From: Lasiosphaeris hirsuta
Taxonomy: Eukaryota > Ascomycota > Sordariomycetes > Sordariales > Lasiosphaeriaceae
DNA: 64,000 nucleotides
Direction: 5' to 3'
Assembly (NCBI GenBank): GCA_030549175.1
Contig: JAUKUA010000006.1
Coordinates: 2,170,001 to 2,234,000 of the forward strand
Each line of letters begins with the position of its first letter. The stretch's first letter is position 1. The notes beneath the pieces were generated by a model, which searched no databases, was not told the origin of the DNA, and worked only from the letters and a program-made list of their open reading frames with translations. This document shows, piece by piece, positions 1-10,394 of this stretch. The position numbers and the translations under genes were made by a program.

Positions 1-1394
1 GGGAAGCCGAGTCAGGGACCGCCTCGTCTCGTGCCGACGTTGACAGACAGACTGACAGAGAGACAATGACGGCATGCGCTGCTCTGTTTCATGGGCTGGC
101 TGTCGTGCCACCCTTACCGACGATATGCGGTCGGCGGCGTCGGTTGCGGTTCAGGCACAAGGCGCAAGCACAAGCAAACTCGGAGCTTCAGCTGCCCCGG
201 CTCTCGCGCGGCAGATGTGAAGGAAAAAAAAAAGCTGGGCGTGCTGCGAGGGTGTTGGAGCCGCATCAGGCGTCGACTGGCTGATGGCCTTTGGGCTGGG
301 AATTGGGGGCGAGCTGGGGAGCTGGAGCCGGGGATGGAGGGGCTTCAATGTTGGGTGACGTGAGGGATCCAGGGCAGCCAAGGGAGCTAAGAGCTAAGCC
401 AGGCCGAGAGAGGGCAAGGGGGGCAAGGGGGGGGCAAGGGGGCAAGGGGGTTCCGGCCGAAGAGTCACCCCCAGCTCCCCCCCCTCTCCCCGCCATCAGC
501 TCCCCCACCGTGCGCAAGCAGCGAGAGGGTAATCTGCCTTCATAAGACTGCCTGGGCTGACGCCCAATCGGCACGACTTTAGACCCTTCGGACAGCGCTA
601 CGAATAAATCACCATCGGTATTTTCCGATCTCGGGAAGCCCCCGTCCACTCACAGCCGGTTCCCGGCCCAGTGCCAGATCCGCGCAGTCGTCATCTTGCG
701 ACTGACGACGATTCGGGAAGCTGTCATTCACCGTTCGTCGCTCAACAACGGGAGTTGGCCCACAAGCAGAAGCTCGCTGCAGAGGACACGTTACAGCCAG
801 CGACAACTTCAGCGGCCAGGAAAAGAAGTTGGCACGGGAAGCAAGCAACCGGGGGGCGCGCAATTTGCAGTTCCAGGCTGCTGCAACCCTATTTTTTTTC
901 TTTCTCTCGCTGCCAGTGGCCCGGCGCTTCAGTGTTTGCGGGGTGAGGCCCAGGATGGCCGTCTCAACCTACCGACATCGCCAAAAAGCCACCGTCTCGC
1001 CAGCACTGCGAATTTGGAGCAAATTTGAATTTTGCCGCAGCGCAATATGGGCCAACGACGGGTCAATGCGGACATGCCCACCAGATCTCGGTGCGATCTC
1101 CCCTTCTGCACGGCACCGGGCCACACTCACCGTCACGCGGTGTCCATTTTTGGTTTTGCCAATGCTGCCCGCCACTTTCCCCATCCCCACCATCGTCACA
1201 GTCTTGATCAATAGTCTGGAAATTCTGGACGTGGCATCCTCGACAAGCTTTCGGTACGCCTAGTCCAGGATGCCCGGCGTCGTCGACAGGACGATATTGT
1301 GAACGAACAGTGGACTGCCCGGCCGCCCGGATTGTGTCGGAGCTTCATATATTCATCTCGAAAAAAAAAAGCGACGGAAACCGAGCTACTCAAC
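1..1394. other. intergenic, no gene recognised
   Basis: Open frames here overlap on both strands and none carries a recognisable domain or a convincing spliced model. The stretch holds short A and T runs (near 223-232 and 891-899) and G-rich DNA near 420-450. The right part is the 3' flank of the O-methyltransferase gene that follows on the minus strand. Confidence 0.6.
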
Positions 1395-2797
1395 TCACTC
1401 ACCAGTCCACTCGGCCTCGATGAACGACATGGCGCTCCTCTCGGGCTTCCATACGCGCCTCACCCTGTACCGCTGATCGGCCCTGGCAAACAGCTCTGTC
1501 CAGTCATCCACCTCGCGCTCGCGCGCATTCACCGTAACTTGCATGAGCAGGTCTAGCGTCCGCATCGAGCGTTCCTCGAGGTACCCCACTGTTCCCGGCT
1601 CCGGCAGCGCTCCGTCGTTGATGACAATCCTGCTCCCTTTGCGTAGCGCCGGCACCAGCGCTTGCATGATCTTGATGCAGTACTTGTCAGAAAAGCCGTG
1701 AAAGATCATTCGTAGAAAGTAGCACTTTGCGAACTCGGTCTGCGGTGTGAAAAAATCGTGCGTCGTGAGCTTAACGCGCTGGGCGAGGTGTTCGGGCACT
1801 GTGCCGATCGTCTCAGCGGTGCGCATTCCTGCCTGGTCTTGAACGACGAATCGCAAGTTCGGAAACGCTTCTGCGATGGCCAAGGAAACATATCCCTGGT
1901 TACCACCCATCTACCGAAGCATTAGTTCGACTGCACAGGGCTCGCACGGGGCGAGGTACTCTCACATCGACAACTGTCGCATCCCCCAGGTCGGCCCAGG
2001 GGTAGCCCTTGACGACATATTCAATACTGTATCCCGAAGAGCCCCCATGCGACTTCATGGCTAGGTTGTAACGCTTCGCCAGTTCCTGGTCTTGCTGTAT
2101 AAAGTCGAACCATGGCAGGCTCTGGTTGTAGGCCATGTTCACGCTGGTCTCGCTCGGTTCGTCGCTCGCGGGCCATTTCCTCATCGCATTGACGACATTG
2201 GCCAGCGGCAGCCATAGGTCGTGCGACATGAAGCCAGCCCAGTTATTCAACGGCTCATTTTCAAGCAGCAGCTGGCTGGTGCGCGTGTGTCCGACCTGGT
2301 TCTTGACTGGCTCGCAAAAGATGCGGTTCGTCATGGCGTGCCGCAGCAATCGGCGGAGATTGAGAACCCCGATGGGCAGGCTATTCAGCGCCTCCACCTT
2401 GCCCGTCAGATCTTCGTACGAGATGGTTCCTTCAAGTGGCACGACTTCTGCCACCCGGAATTCCCAAATGGCTTGCAGCGAGAGAGTATTTGTGCACTTG
2501 TTCTGTAAGATTTACAGCTTGGAAGCTTGGGGGCAAGGCACGACTTACCTCCCAGCCGAGGTCGCGGAGGCCCTGCTTCGGCCCCACGGAGATGTCAAAC
2601 AACTCCTTGGTGGCCCCAGCAAGGTCGAGTCGCGCCTTGAAGGGCGCCTCATCCTCTGGAGGGATGGGAAATTCGGCGAGGCCATTGACGTCGAACGAGG
2701 CGGCATCCAGACCCTTGGACCTGAGGTACTCGGTGATGATGTCCGTCTTTTCCGATATCTCTCTAGCCAGAGCCGACATTCGCTGAACAGATGCCAT
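1395..2797 (-). CDS. O-methyltransferase, SAM-dependent (fungal secondary-metabolite type)
   Basis: Predicted to transfer a methyl group from S-adenosylmethionine to a hydroxyl of a small molecule, in the cytosol. I read three exons, 2797-2549, 2502-1966 and 1910-1395, with introns of 46 and 55 nt (donors GTAAGT and GTGAGA, acceptors ACAG and GTAG); the joined protein is 433 aa, normal for fungal plant-type O-methyltransferases. The N-terminal half is the helical dimerisation region (LFDISVGPKQGL near residues 68-79). The SAM-binding loop VVDMGGNQGY is split by intron 2, with Gly264, Gly265 and Gly268. The C-terminal part has RIVINDGALPEPG and ends in SFIEAEWTGE, typical of the family. The start is the first ATG before a continuous conserved region. 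The substrate cannot be told. A second methyltransferase lies about 1 kb away on the same strand, but no PKS, NRPS or P450 is near. Confidence 0.9.
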
Positions 2798-3837
2798 AAT
2801 TGGCGAGTTGCACGTGTGCTACCTGAGGATGGAAACTGCTTCACAGTCCGGCGTGTCGGAGCGGCGCACTGGGCAGGCAGCGGGCGGTGCTCACCATCGT
2901 TGCTGAGGCCCTCCCTCCCTTTAACAGCGGCTGCTGCCGCCCACACGCTCTCAAATGCCGCAACCCTACCCTTTTCGACCTCCCATGCCCATTACGCTGC
3001 ACCTCCAGATATGGCATTGCTTTGAGCCCGGTGTGGCTTGCTTATCAACAGCTTGAACCCCTCACCCAAGCTCAAAACGTAAAACCTTCGGGGTGGCTTC
3101 TCACCGAGAAAAGAGGGCGTGAGCCAGCGACTGGAAGGACGAAGGTGCAGTACCCCCAGCCGACAAGGGAGTCTGCAGGATGTGGGATGAACTGTCGAAT
3201 CAAGCTTCCCCGCCGATGTCCGTGTTTGGAGTCGGTGCGCAGGCCTCTGGGTGCCTGGCACCGCCTCTCTTGACGGGTGGGGTGTAGAGGCGTCAAGACC
3301 AGCGCCAGACCCAAGTCAATTCAATCAATTCTGAGGTATCGAATTGAATTAAGGCGCCAAAATCGGCAATTGGCTTAAACTATGTAAATTGTTTTATATA
3401 CTAAGCCCGGAACAATGCGTTCTTTCGGCCCAAACCTACTCTTAAACCCCCCCCCCCCCCCCCCCCCCCCGCCTAAAATAGTTATCCCTATTTTAAATCC
3501 TGGCATTTCGTAGCTAACTCCGTAGGCACTTATGATATAGAAATTATCAAATTATTTAATCTATACCTTTAAAAGGTCATCGTTAACTTGGTTAAGTTAA
3601 ATATCTTCTCGTAAGTAGTTATAGGGGTATAGTAACTATATGATGAATAATTAAGGTTAATAGAGTGTTATGCCCCTCGAGGAGCATGGAGCCACGTGTA
3701 GCTCGGAAGGACCCTCAAGGGGGTCCGGGTCGGAGAGGTCTCTGAGTTCCGATTGGGCTTAGAGGGGCTCTCGGAGCTCTGGAGGCTCTCCTGCTGCGCT
3801 CGCTCACCATGTACCCAATTGACACGGACGCCGACAT
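2798..3837. other. intergenic with AT-rich island
   Basis: No gene is seen. From about 3300 to 3670 the sequence turns sharply AT-rich, full of stop codons in all frames, as expected of a RIP-mutated repeat relic. It contains a pure C run at 3447-3470. From about 3670 it becomes GC-rich again and forms the 3' flank of the next methyltransferase gene. Confidence 0.6.
3447..3470. repeat. poly-C tract, 24 nt
   Basis: An uninterrupted run of 24 C residues embedded in AT-rich DNA. It may be length-variable or an assembly-sensitive position. Confidence 0.95.
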
Positions 3838-5113
3838 TCACGACAGTGGCTTCTGCCCGATGACAGCATGGAATGGATAGTACGAATGCACCCTCGAGTT
3901 CCTCAGCCCCTTCCTGACGCCCATCAGGTAGAGCTCGACCGCCTCTGGTGCCCACTGGAGTCCACGAGTGAAAGGCCCCATGGCAATGCCTTGAAGGCCG
4001 TCCTCGATGATGTATTGATTGTAGAGCCCAATCGTCTTCATCTTCGGGTCGCGCGGCCAGGTACCCAAGGGTACCTTGAAGATCTTCTCATTGACGTTTA
4101 CGAAGCCCGCAGCTTGCAGATTAGTAGAGTTCTTTTCCATGGCAAGTAGGTCGACGCCAACGGCGGCCAGGCCTTTCCTGACGTTTTTAATGAAACCGCT
4201 GACAGGGTCATCCTCGGTGAGTGTGCCATCGTCGCACATGATGATGAATCGTAACTCTTGGAGCTCAATCCAGCCGCCGGGTTTAAGAGTTCTGGGGGAA
4301 GTTGTCAGTAGACCGTTGCTCTTGCTGCATCCCTAGCTACTCACGTGTACGCTTGTGACATCAACTTGGGCCAGTCCTTGATCGAGCTCGTCATGTGTCG
4401 GATGTGAATGTAGTCGAAACTCCCTGGCTTGTGGGTCCAGTTGGCCTCGGCGTCATCAATCATGAAGGAGACATTTGGCGGTATCCAAATGGGCTGGATG
4501 GGACTGAGGTCGATGCCGAGAACGCCGGCTCCGGGAAATTCGTCACCCACTGTTGGGGGGTCAGTCATGAATGAGCCGCGAGGGAACAAGAGAGCATACT
4601 GTCAATGGCCCAAATGCCTGTCCCTGTCCCGATATCGAGGATCTTCTGGGGGTTCTCGAGGGGCGCAAAGTGCAGGCGCCCATTGCACAAATTGACGACC
4701 ATGGCGTGCTTCATGTCCTCGCGATCCTGCTCGGGCTCGTCGTTGGGGAAATTGTATGCGCCCTCGCGGAACTTGTGGTAGCGGCGGTTGTTCTCGAAAG
4801 TGTAATCACGCACGCTTGACGAGATGCTGGTCGACACACGCGAGCTGCTCGTGTCGGTTGCGTAGCCATCGTCGGCATCGGGCGCTGCTGTTGGATCGGC
4901 CTCAATTGCCGTGTCCACATTGGTAACGGTAAGGGGTTCTGGGTAGGCATTGCTATTTGGGGAAGCTGCCGTGGGAAAGGGCTCTACGGCGGTGTCATTC
5001 ATTTGATCGGTTGCGTCGAGGTCAGATCCTGGGGACTCGGAGGGCGTGCTGCGATGTTGATGTTGTGGAAATGCAGAAAAACCCCGGGCCCTTGCTGAGC
5101 ACTCAACAAGCAT
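3838..5113 (-). CDS. LaeA-like SAM-dependent methyltransferase
   Basis: A class I methyltransferase of the large fungal family that includes the secondary-metabolism regulator LaeA. Exons are 5113-4600, 4549-4345 and 4291-3838 (introns of 50 and 53 nt, donors GTATGC and GTGAGT); the product is 390 aa. Residues 1-100 are Ser/Thr/Pro/Asp-rich and look disordered. The region around FENNRRYHKFREGAYNFPND (107-126) is the usual lead-in, followed by the SAM motif LDIGTGTG (159-166). Intron 1 cuts just after this motif at IWAID. Later motifs are VLGIDLSPIQP, FDYIHIRHM and LKPGGWIELQE. The last exon ends GQKPLS. A downstream ATG at codon 38 is a possible alternative start. It is probably one of many paralogues rather than LaeA itself, so a global regulatory role should not be assumed. 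Confidence 0.88.
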
Positions 5114-5659
5114 GCTCCTCCTATGCTATCAGCGCCCGTCCAAGGGACGATAACAATAAGCGGCCGCCATTGGAAGCCACGGGTCCAGGGCCGGGTTACT
5201 GATCGCTGCAGTTTTGGCCCCGAAATCTGACGGACGTCAACGCTAGTCTCAGCAGGACAGGCAGGAAGGGGGGGGGGGGGGGGGGTGAGGTGTCGGGTGC
5301 GAGACGCCGAAAAGCGAGCAGCGTGGCGGCGGGGCACTTGGCGCACTGCTGTCCGACATGAGAGGGATTTGGCTGAGCCCTAACCCTCGATCCCCATTTC
5401 AGCCCATACAAATTCACAATCATATCATCCTTCAACACCTTCACGGCTCTCTCTCTTCTTTTTATTTTTTCGAAAGAATTGGACCAATCACAACCTTGGG
5501 ATTTGCTACCCCAAAACACCACGCCTTGATCACGACCTTCCTTCGCCTCCGGGCATCTCTTTGCACCTCGACAACCCGCGCGCAGCCCGCGCTCGCTCTC
5601 ACTATGGCTCCTGAGCAACGCCCATGGAGCCGAGTGAAGGTAGGAGAGAGAGGCCCTCC
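5114..5659. other. intergenic, 5' flank of the LaeA-like gene
   Basis: No gene supported. It contains a pure G run at 5268-5285. The short ATG frame beginning at 5604 and running into the LINE relic may be the remnant of an interrupted first exon, but it has no recognisable motif. Confidence 0.5.
5268..5285. repeat. poly-G tract, 18 nt
   Basis: Uninterrupted run of 18 G in the upstream region of the LaeA-like gene. It could form G-quadruplex structure or be a slippage site. Confidence 0.9.
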
Positions 5660-6840
5660 TAGGCCTATCCAGTGTGCTAGGTATCAAACCCGCGGTAGTG
5701 AAAGCTACCATCAAGAACAATGGCTGGTTGGTACAGCTCCGAAAGGCCGACTGTGGAAGGAAGGAAGAGGTTGTGACTAAGGCCAAGGTGACCGGGTTAA
5801 CCCTCCAGGAGAGACTGGATTGGATAACCTATAACATGGAAAAGGTACCGAGGGGGACTATGACCCTCTCGGGGTCTAAGGCCATCACGGAGGTTATGGT
5901 CCTCTAGGAAGCCAAGGTGGCTATAGGTGTCCTACCTGTCTGGGCTGTGTATGGGTGTGGTTAGGAACTTAGCTTATGTCCTTTGACGACTATTATATCC
6001 TAAATAAGTCATTTAGGATCTTCGGTTCGGCCATCACCCGGAAGCTTCTCCCGAGGAGGAGGATCCCCCTGTACGAAACCTACTACGGTTTCTACTGAGT
6101 CAGAGACTGTACCGCCAAGGCGGTATATGGTAGGTATGGCCGAAAAGGACATACCGACAAGTGCCCAGACCCCCTACAGTGCCCGAACTACCTGGGGCCG
6201 CATAGGCCAGATAGCATGGGGGCCTATACTCTAAGGCCCAAAGTCAACCGCGAAGGCCGTCTCCTCTTCCCAACGAGGGAAGATATCAAGGCGGGTAAAG
6301 AAACGGGCGCCGGCTACAGTGGCACTGGTGGGACGAAGCCCCAAGGATTACCAGTTCTGGGAGATCTGTTGGAAGGATAAGCCACCCGAACTGGCCTTAT
6401 CCCGTAAGGCCCACGCGGCCCTGCTGGCAGAGAGGACCGGCTATGGGGACTTCAAGGATTACCATGAAAGGTTTAACCACGACCCGGAGACCTGGGGGGC
6501 CTGCGACTGCGGCACCCACAAGAACCGGGGGCACATCTTCTCGTGTCCCTGGAACGTAAGGCTGCTACCCACCTGCAACGGAGGCCCACTACAGATGGTG
6601 TGGAGGAGGTCTAAGAAGTGGCTTAACCTGTTCGGGAGCTTTTATTGATAAGCTACCAGGAAGAAAATATTGGTGGCGACGAACGCGGGAAGAAAATACC
6701 GCACAAATTAACAACGAAGAAGAAGAGGCCCTGGCCTCCGTAGGCTGACTAAAAGGAGACTTTTCCCCCGATGGGGGTTTTTATGTACCTTTAGCGCTGA
6801 GCGAGCAAGCGAGCCGGGTGGGTGAGGCCCGGGAGCGGCA
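5660..6840 (+). mobile_element. decayed, internally deleted Tad1-type LINE retrotransposon
   Basis: The first part (about 5674-6310) reads as ORF1 (Gag-like): a helical region, then a zinc-knuckle region at about 6125-6215 in which KGHTDKCPDP and GPHRPDSMG are preserved, while positions expected to be Cys read as Tyr (GRYGRKGH and QCPNYLG), a G-to-A change. From 6319 to 6645 the frame encodes what looks like the extreme C-terminus of a LINE ORF2: HAALLAERTGYGDF, YHERFNH and a CDCGTHKNRGHIFSCP zinc-like motif. Endonuclease, reverse transcriptase and most of RNase H are missing, so the two ends are joined by a large internal deletion. The following 200 bp looks like a 3' UTR. There are several stops in ORF1. 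The family assignment rests on motif memory, not a search. Confidence 0.7.
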
Positions 6841-7340
6841 CTTTCCTTGCTATTACGGGGTTCGGAGAGCCGAGGTAGGCCGGCGTATTGCCGGTTCGGG
6901 AACGTAGGTGGCCCGGGACCGCTTGTGACCGGGTCCGCGACCGAACTAGGATTTTTCTATTGGCGGACTCAAGGTAGTGGATCTCCTTACCCTTATAGGC
7001 TAGTTAGTGGCCTGGCGTTGTGGTCAACCACACGAGTGGCCATATGCGATTGCCCCTTCGTGGCAAAACCCTGCATAACTTCAACATTAATCAACACCTC
7101 CAGCGAAGAAAAGTATATAGTGTTCCCGATGCTATTCGACGTCGCCTGGAGGTTCCCCCCTCGGACTCTTAGCTAGGAGCTGGTTTCCCGGAATCCCATG
7201 GGTTGAATAGTATATAAAACACGATGGCGAGGCTTGCGCTACCTTCACGCCGTTTATTTGTATAATGCCGTTCGTGGCCCATGGCCACTAGCCGACGGTT
7301 TATAACAGCGTCTAACACAAGCAACTGTAACTAGCAACGA
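6841..7340. other. flank between LINE relic and HMG-CoA lyase relic
   Basis: No gene. A TATATAAAA stretch begins at 7211, about 130 bp before the first HMG-CoA lyase-like codons, and could be the old promoter or part of a solo LTR. I found no second copy or clear LTR ends to decide. Confidence 0.4.
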
Positions 7341-8481
7341 CTCGATAACCATGTCAAGATTGTCGAAGTCGGTCCCTGCGATAGGCTTCAAAACGAGAAG
7401 ACTATCCCGCTAGCAACCAAGATCGAGCTGATTGAGCGGCTGGCCAAGGTAGGCCTGACGACGATTGAGACTGGCACCTTTGAATCGCCAAAGTGGGTGC
7501 GGTAGGTAAGCTTAACAGACCTTGTTACCTAATAAATTGCGGCCTACTACTTATAGCTCGTATCAACCTAGTTTCACGGAATTCTATTGAGCTCGTGCGA
7601 TAGGTACCTATAGATAAATAACTCTAGCGAAAACCTCGAATACCTTCTACAGTATAATATCCCCTCGCGTGCCCTACTCACCTTCTCCTTCCTCGTACCT
7701 AATACCACAGGCCTCGAGAGAGCGACCGCTCTCTTCTTCCGTTACCTAAAATCCTTTACCCGCGAATCCCAGCGCACCCCTCCCTCCGAAGACTCCCTCC
7801 CCCACCCAAAAGCCGGCCCTCGAAATAGCTGTCTTCGCCGCTGCCACCGAGTCCTTCTCCTACCGCAATCTCAACTACTCCATTGCCGACTCCCTAACCC
7901 GCTTCAGCGCCGTCATCGCCGCCGCCAAGGACGCCGACCTTCGCGTGCGCGCCTACACCTCGGTGGTGCTGGGATGTCCGTTCGAAGGCCCCGCTGTCGA
8001 TCCGCATCGTGTGGCTACCCTGGCTACCGAGCTACTCAGCATGGGTGCTAACTCGATCTCGCTGGGCGACACCACAGGTATGGGTACAGCGCCGCGGACC
8101 GCGGAGCTGCTGACCTACCTGCGCAATGCGGGGTTACGGGTCGGCGAGGACGTGGCGATGCACTTCCACGAAACGTACGGGCAGGCCCTGGTCAACACCG
8201 CGGTCGCGCTGGAGCACGGGGTCAGGGAGTTTGACAGCAGCGTGGGCGGGCTAGGTGGGTGTCCGTACAGCCCCGGGGCCTCGGGGAATGTGGCGACGGA
8301 GGATGTGATCTACTTTCTGGAGAGCTTGGGTATGGATACAGGGGTAGATCTGGACGCGGTCGCTGAGGTTGGCGCGTGGATCACGGGCGAGGTTGGGAAG
8401 CCGCACGGGGGCAGCGTAGGTAAGGCGCTGCTTGCTGCGAAGGCGCGGGAACGAGCTGAGAAGGATGGTAGTGGAGCGTAG
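7341..8481 (+). pseudogene. HMG-CoA lyase-like gene, decayed
   Basis: The family cleaves 3-hydroxy-3-methylglutaryl-CoA to acetoacetate and acetyl-CoA (leucine breakdown). A first block at about 7349-7504 reads [15 protein letters not shown] and then FESPKWV before a stop. The family signature is GPRDGLQNE, so the catalytic Arg is Cys and the Gly is Arg here. After an AT-rich stretch with stops the homology resumes near 7650 (TFSFLVPNTTGLERA), breaks frame near 7800, and then runs clean from about 7821 (LEIAVFAAATESFS) to the stop at 8479-8481. The C-terminal half keeps SLGDTTGMG, HFHETYGQAL and the catalytic Cys loop GGLGGCPY. The middle block after the first stop is missing about 30-40 residues. 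Introns could explain part of this, but not the loss of the active-site Arg. Confidence 0.72.
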
Positions 8482-8689
8482 GCTGAACAACAAAAGAGAG
8501 GGTGAGGACCGAACATAGTTTGTTTTTTATTGGGGGGGAAGGGGGGGGGGGGGGTGGGGGGGTTTTAAGGGTGATCCTCTTTTGCAAAGGTGTTGGCTAC
8601 GATAAAGGGGAAGCACGAGGTAGCCTCTAGGTATATATAGTGTAACCAATTGCAGAGGGATTATTGGCATTTATCTTGTTCCAAACTTA

Positions 8690-9184
8690 TCATCCAACAT
8701 GACCACCCTCGTTCTCCCCCGCCTCATATTTCGGGTAAATAACCTCAAACCTCTCACATAGGACCATGCTCTCACCATTAAACTGCTCACCGTCCTTCTG
8801 TTTCCCATAAAACTCGGTGTGCCCCTGGCGGTATGCCTCATAGTCTCCCTCGGCCTCGGCCAGCGCAAAGTTCTCAGCCACATCCTTGAACTTGCACTCT
8901 ACAAACGAAGTGGTCCGCATGACAGCTCCCGGCATCCCCCTGCCATCAAGAATAACGGATAGATCGCCAACACCCCAATACAACGGATCGGGGATGGGCC
9001 ATGATGTAGTGGCTGTTTTGAGTCCGGCGATGGCGAAGTGCAGGAGCTTGTCACTCAGGCTCATATTTCCGGTGCCGCCAAAGTTGAAGACGTCCTTAGG
9101 TGCTGGGAGGGGGATTCCTAGAGCGGCGGATGCCTTGGCCATGAAAGCGACGATATCGGCGCGGTTTGGGTCGACGGCGGACAT
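8690..9184 (-). CDS. ASCH-domain protein
   Basis: The ASCH fold is an RNA- or nucleotide-binding beta-barrel related to PUA; bacterial relatives include YhfF. The secure part is one 164-aa exon from ATG 9184-9182. Motifs in order are FNFGGTGNMSLSDKLLHFAI, GLKTATTSWP (the GxKxxT signature), LSVILDGRGMPGAVMRTTSF and the closing MVLCERFEVIYP. This covers the complete domain, so a short cytosolic protein is plausible. The frame stays open upstream to 9406, with a good donor (GTAAGT) and a pyrimidine-rich acceptor between. An additional 5' exon is therefore possible, but I could not phase it convincingly. The biological role of fungal stand-alone ASCH proteins is not established. Confidence 0.75.
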   Translation of the reverse strand: MSAVDPNRADIVAFMAKASAALGIPLPAPKDVFNFGGTGNMSLSDKLLHFAIAGLKTATTSWPIPDPLYWGVGDLSVILDGRGMPGAVMRTTSFVECKFKDVAENFALAEAEGDYEAYRQGHTEFYGKQKDGEQFNGESMVLCERFEVIYPKYEAGENEGGHVG

Positions 9185-9661
9185 GGCGTATTCGGGTTTG
9201 GTGTCGTAGTGGTCCGAGTATTGCACGATGCTGAGAAACCTGGAGAGAGTAGAGCATAGGAGGCTGAGCCACCCGTCAGGACTATTTATATTACTTTTCA
9301 GGAGTTTCCAAGCCTTCGACGGTGGGGACTTACTTCCGGTATTCTTTGTGATGGAGCCCTCCAATGGAATTGTGGATGCAACCTCCACGCCGGCAAGGTA
9401 CCCCAACAGCCAAGGCCGAACTGACGGCGTGAGTCACCGCCGAGTCTGGCCGCCGAGTGTGGCCGCACTACATCAGGCACTACAACAGCACTTGGGAATC
9501 AGGCCTTGAGGTGATAGGACGCTATCCATCACGAATTAATGACTGCTCCTCTTTAGAGTCCACCTCTACCGCCACAGCTAATTACCACCAACTAACGCTC
9601 AGCACAATGCCATCCCGGGGGTATATCAATCAGACGCGATTCATATCACATATTCTTTCCG
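9185..9661. other. intergenic; possible extra 5' exon of the ASCH gene
   Basis: The minus strand is open to 9406 with no recognisable domain. The rest is the 3' flank of the LITAF-type gene. Nothing else is seen. Confidence 0.4.
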
Positions 9662-10394
9662 TTACACCATCTGCGACGGCACCAAAACCTGCGGGCCGAA
9701 CACCTGAATGCGACCGTGGTCGTCGCGCTTGGCCACCATCTTGTTGCACTTGCTGCAGAAGAAGTTTGTTTCCTCAAACCAACCAGCACAACATGGCAGG
9801 CAGGCGAGAAAAATACAGAGGATACAGAGGAGGATGCCGACGAGACTGCAGCGAGGTGATTGTTTAGCCACGTGCGGCTTGGCACGTTGATTCAGGAGAG
9901 CAGACTTACATCTGCATTGGAGTTCCCTCCGTGTTGAAGCGCACCTTGCTGCGCTGGTGGCAAAACGGACAGTCGATGAACTGGGGCGCGCCGCCTTGGA
10001 CGGCTGTCAACTGCTCCAATGGCGTCACATAGAGCGTGCCTTGTTCGGCCGTCATGGGCGCCTCCTGCCTGGGCGCCACACCGACTCCGTTTGGTGACAA
10101 GGTTTGCCGAGGCACGGAGGGTCCTGCAGCCGCCGAATAAGCTGGCGGTAGAGCACCCCCCTCCGGGCTTGCTGCCGGGGCCGGGGCCTGTAGCGAGGCT
10201 TTGGTCGGGGCGACATACAAAGCCGGGGCGGGCGCGGCCTCGGGGGTGGCGAGGTAGTCAGCGTCCCCTTTGGGCGCGGGAATCAAGTCTGAGTGTGGTG
10301 CGGGCGTCGAGTCCGAGTGCAGTTCAGAGAGCAAGCCGGACTGCGCCGCGGTGTGTGTTGGCGCTGGGCCAGCTTGAGGTTGTGATTTCTCCAT
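9662..10394 (-). CDS. LITAF-domain (LPS-induced TNF factor-like) membrane zinc protein
   Basis: LITAF-family proteins are monotopic endosomal membrane proteins whose two halves form one zinc site around a hydrophobic in-plane segment. Exons are 10394-9910 and 9845-9662, with a 63-nt intron (GTAAGT to GCAG); the product is 222 aa. Residues 1-135 are Pro/Ala-rich and disordered and contain a PPAY motif (83-86), the PPxY type that binds WW domains of NEDD4-class ubiquitin ligases. Then come CPFC (142-145), the hydrophobic segment ILVGILLCILCIFLACLPCC (162-181), WFEETNFFCSKC (184-195) and a basic tail. The intron falls exactly between the first CxxC and the hydrophobic segment. All four zinc Cys are present, so the gene looks functional. 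Endosomal location is inferred from the family. Confidence 0.88.

Noticed and set aside
7200..7330. Possible solo LTR with TATA box before the HMG-CoA lyase relic
   Set aside because: No TG...CA ends with a target duplication and no second copy could be found in the window.
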